From Siphonodentalium dalli (taxonomy: Eukaryota > Mollusca > Scaphopoda > Gadilida > Siphonodentaliidae), in contig CP136069.1 in NCBI GenBank assembly GCA_032622095.1, positions 10,432,036 through 10,496,035 of the forward strand: DNA of 64,000 nt, given 5' to 3'. The notes under the pieces were generated by a model that was not told the origin of the DNA, did not search any database, and saw only the letters and a program-made list of their open reading frames with translations. A program made the translations under genes and the position numbers. This document shows positions 63,829 to 64,000 of this stretch, one piece after another; positions within the stretch are counted from its first letter, which is position 1, and each line of letters begins with the position of its first letter.

Positions 63829-64000
63829 TTAATATCAGTTCACAGTTCACCACTATCAGTGAGAGGGAACATCAAGTTACCGATAGTACATTCTGTGAAT
63901 GTTAATGTGTGGGTATTTATGGAACCGGAAATAAGGAAATCCATGTCGTTTGGGGAATCCGCGCAAATGCACAAATTTGATAAATAAAAAAACTTTGTTT

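Overview
The window reads as nuclear DNA of an invertebrate animal: AT-rich, intron-bearing, and dominated by tandem repeats and small palindromic transposons. The dispersed repeats with GTCT or GGAC simple-sequence tails and the mix of Polinton-like, Ty3/gypsy, L1/Tx1-like, piggyBac-like and hAT-like elements suggest a lophotrochozoan, perhaps a mollusc. That is inference; no species can be named from this sequence.

One host gene is supported well. Seven exons on the minus strand, from 58469 down to 40762, splice with correct phases at every junction into a complete RasGEF (CDC25-type) catalytic domain and a stop codon. Motifs such as RWQQFNILDSMRRF, NFNSYLAILSAL and WAKEQSEELSPNLT identify it as the 3' end of Rapgef1 (C3G), a Rap1 exchange factor. 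The upstream exons (Crk-binding proline-rich region, RasGEF-N) are not seen and probably lie beyond 64 kb.

Layout. 1-2630: internally deleted Ty3/gypsy element (minus) with a probable LTR. 2838-4578: first exon of a family B DNA polymerase gene of Polinton/adintovirus type (minus), ending at a splice donor. 6.7-8.9 kb: two copies of a dispersed repeat, one split by a TTAA-flanked foldback element. 8.9-11.3 kb: Helitron-like candidate. 12.7-15.2 kb: palindromic elements, one split by a 5'-truncated L1/Tx1-like LINE with a 14-bp target duplication. 15.5-23.3 kb: three satellite blocks. 25.9-27.4 kb: 34-bp satellite between two hairpins. 30-40 kb: hAT-like and piggyBac-like MITEs, often nested, and a 33-bp satellite. 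40-59.3 kb: the Rapgef1 3' region. 59.6-62.7 kb: a 1352-bp unit repeated 2.33 times almost identically. 62.9-63.8 kb: two more piggyBac-like MITEs.

The most unusual observation concerns Rapgef1. Four of its seven exons carry a tandem array at an edge, and each array is made from that exon's own boundary. About 12 copies of acceptor plus exon start lie upstream of exon 1. About 41 copies of exon end plus GTGAGT donor follow exon 6. About 19 copies of the last codons, stop and flank follow exon 7. About nine copies of the polypyrimidine tract and CAG precede exon 3. The gene therefore holds dozens of decoy splice sites. I know of no described class of repeats like this.
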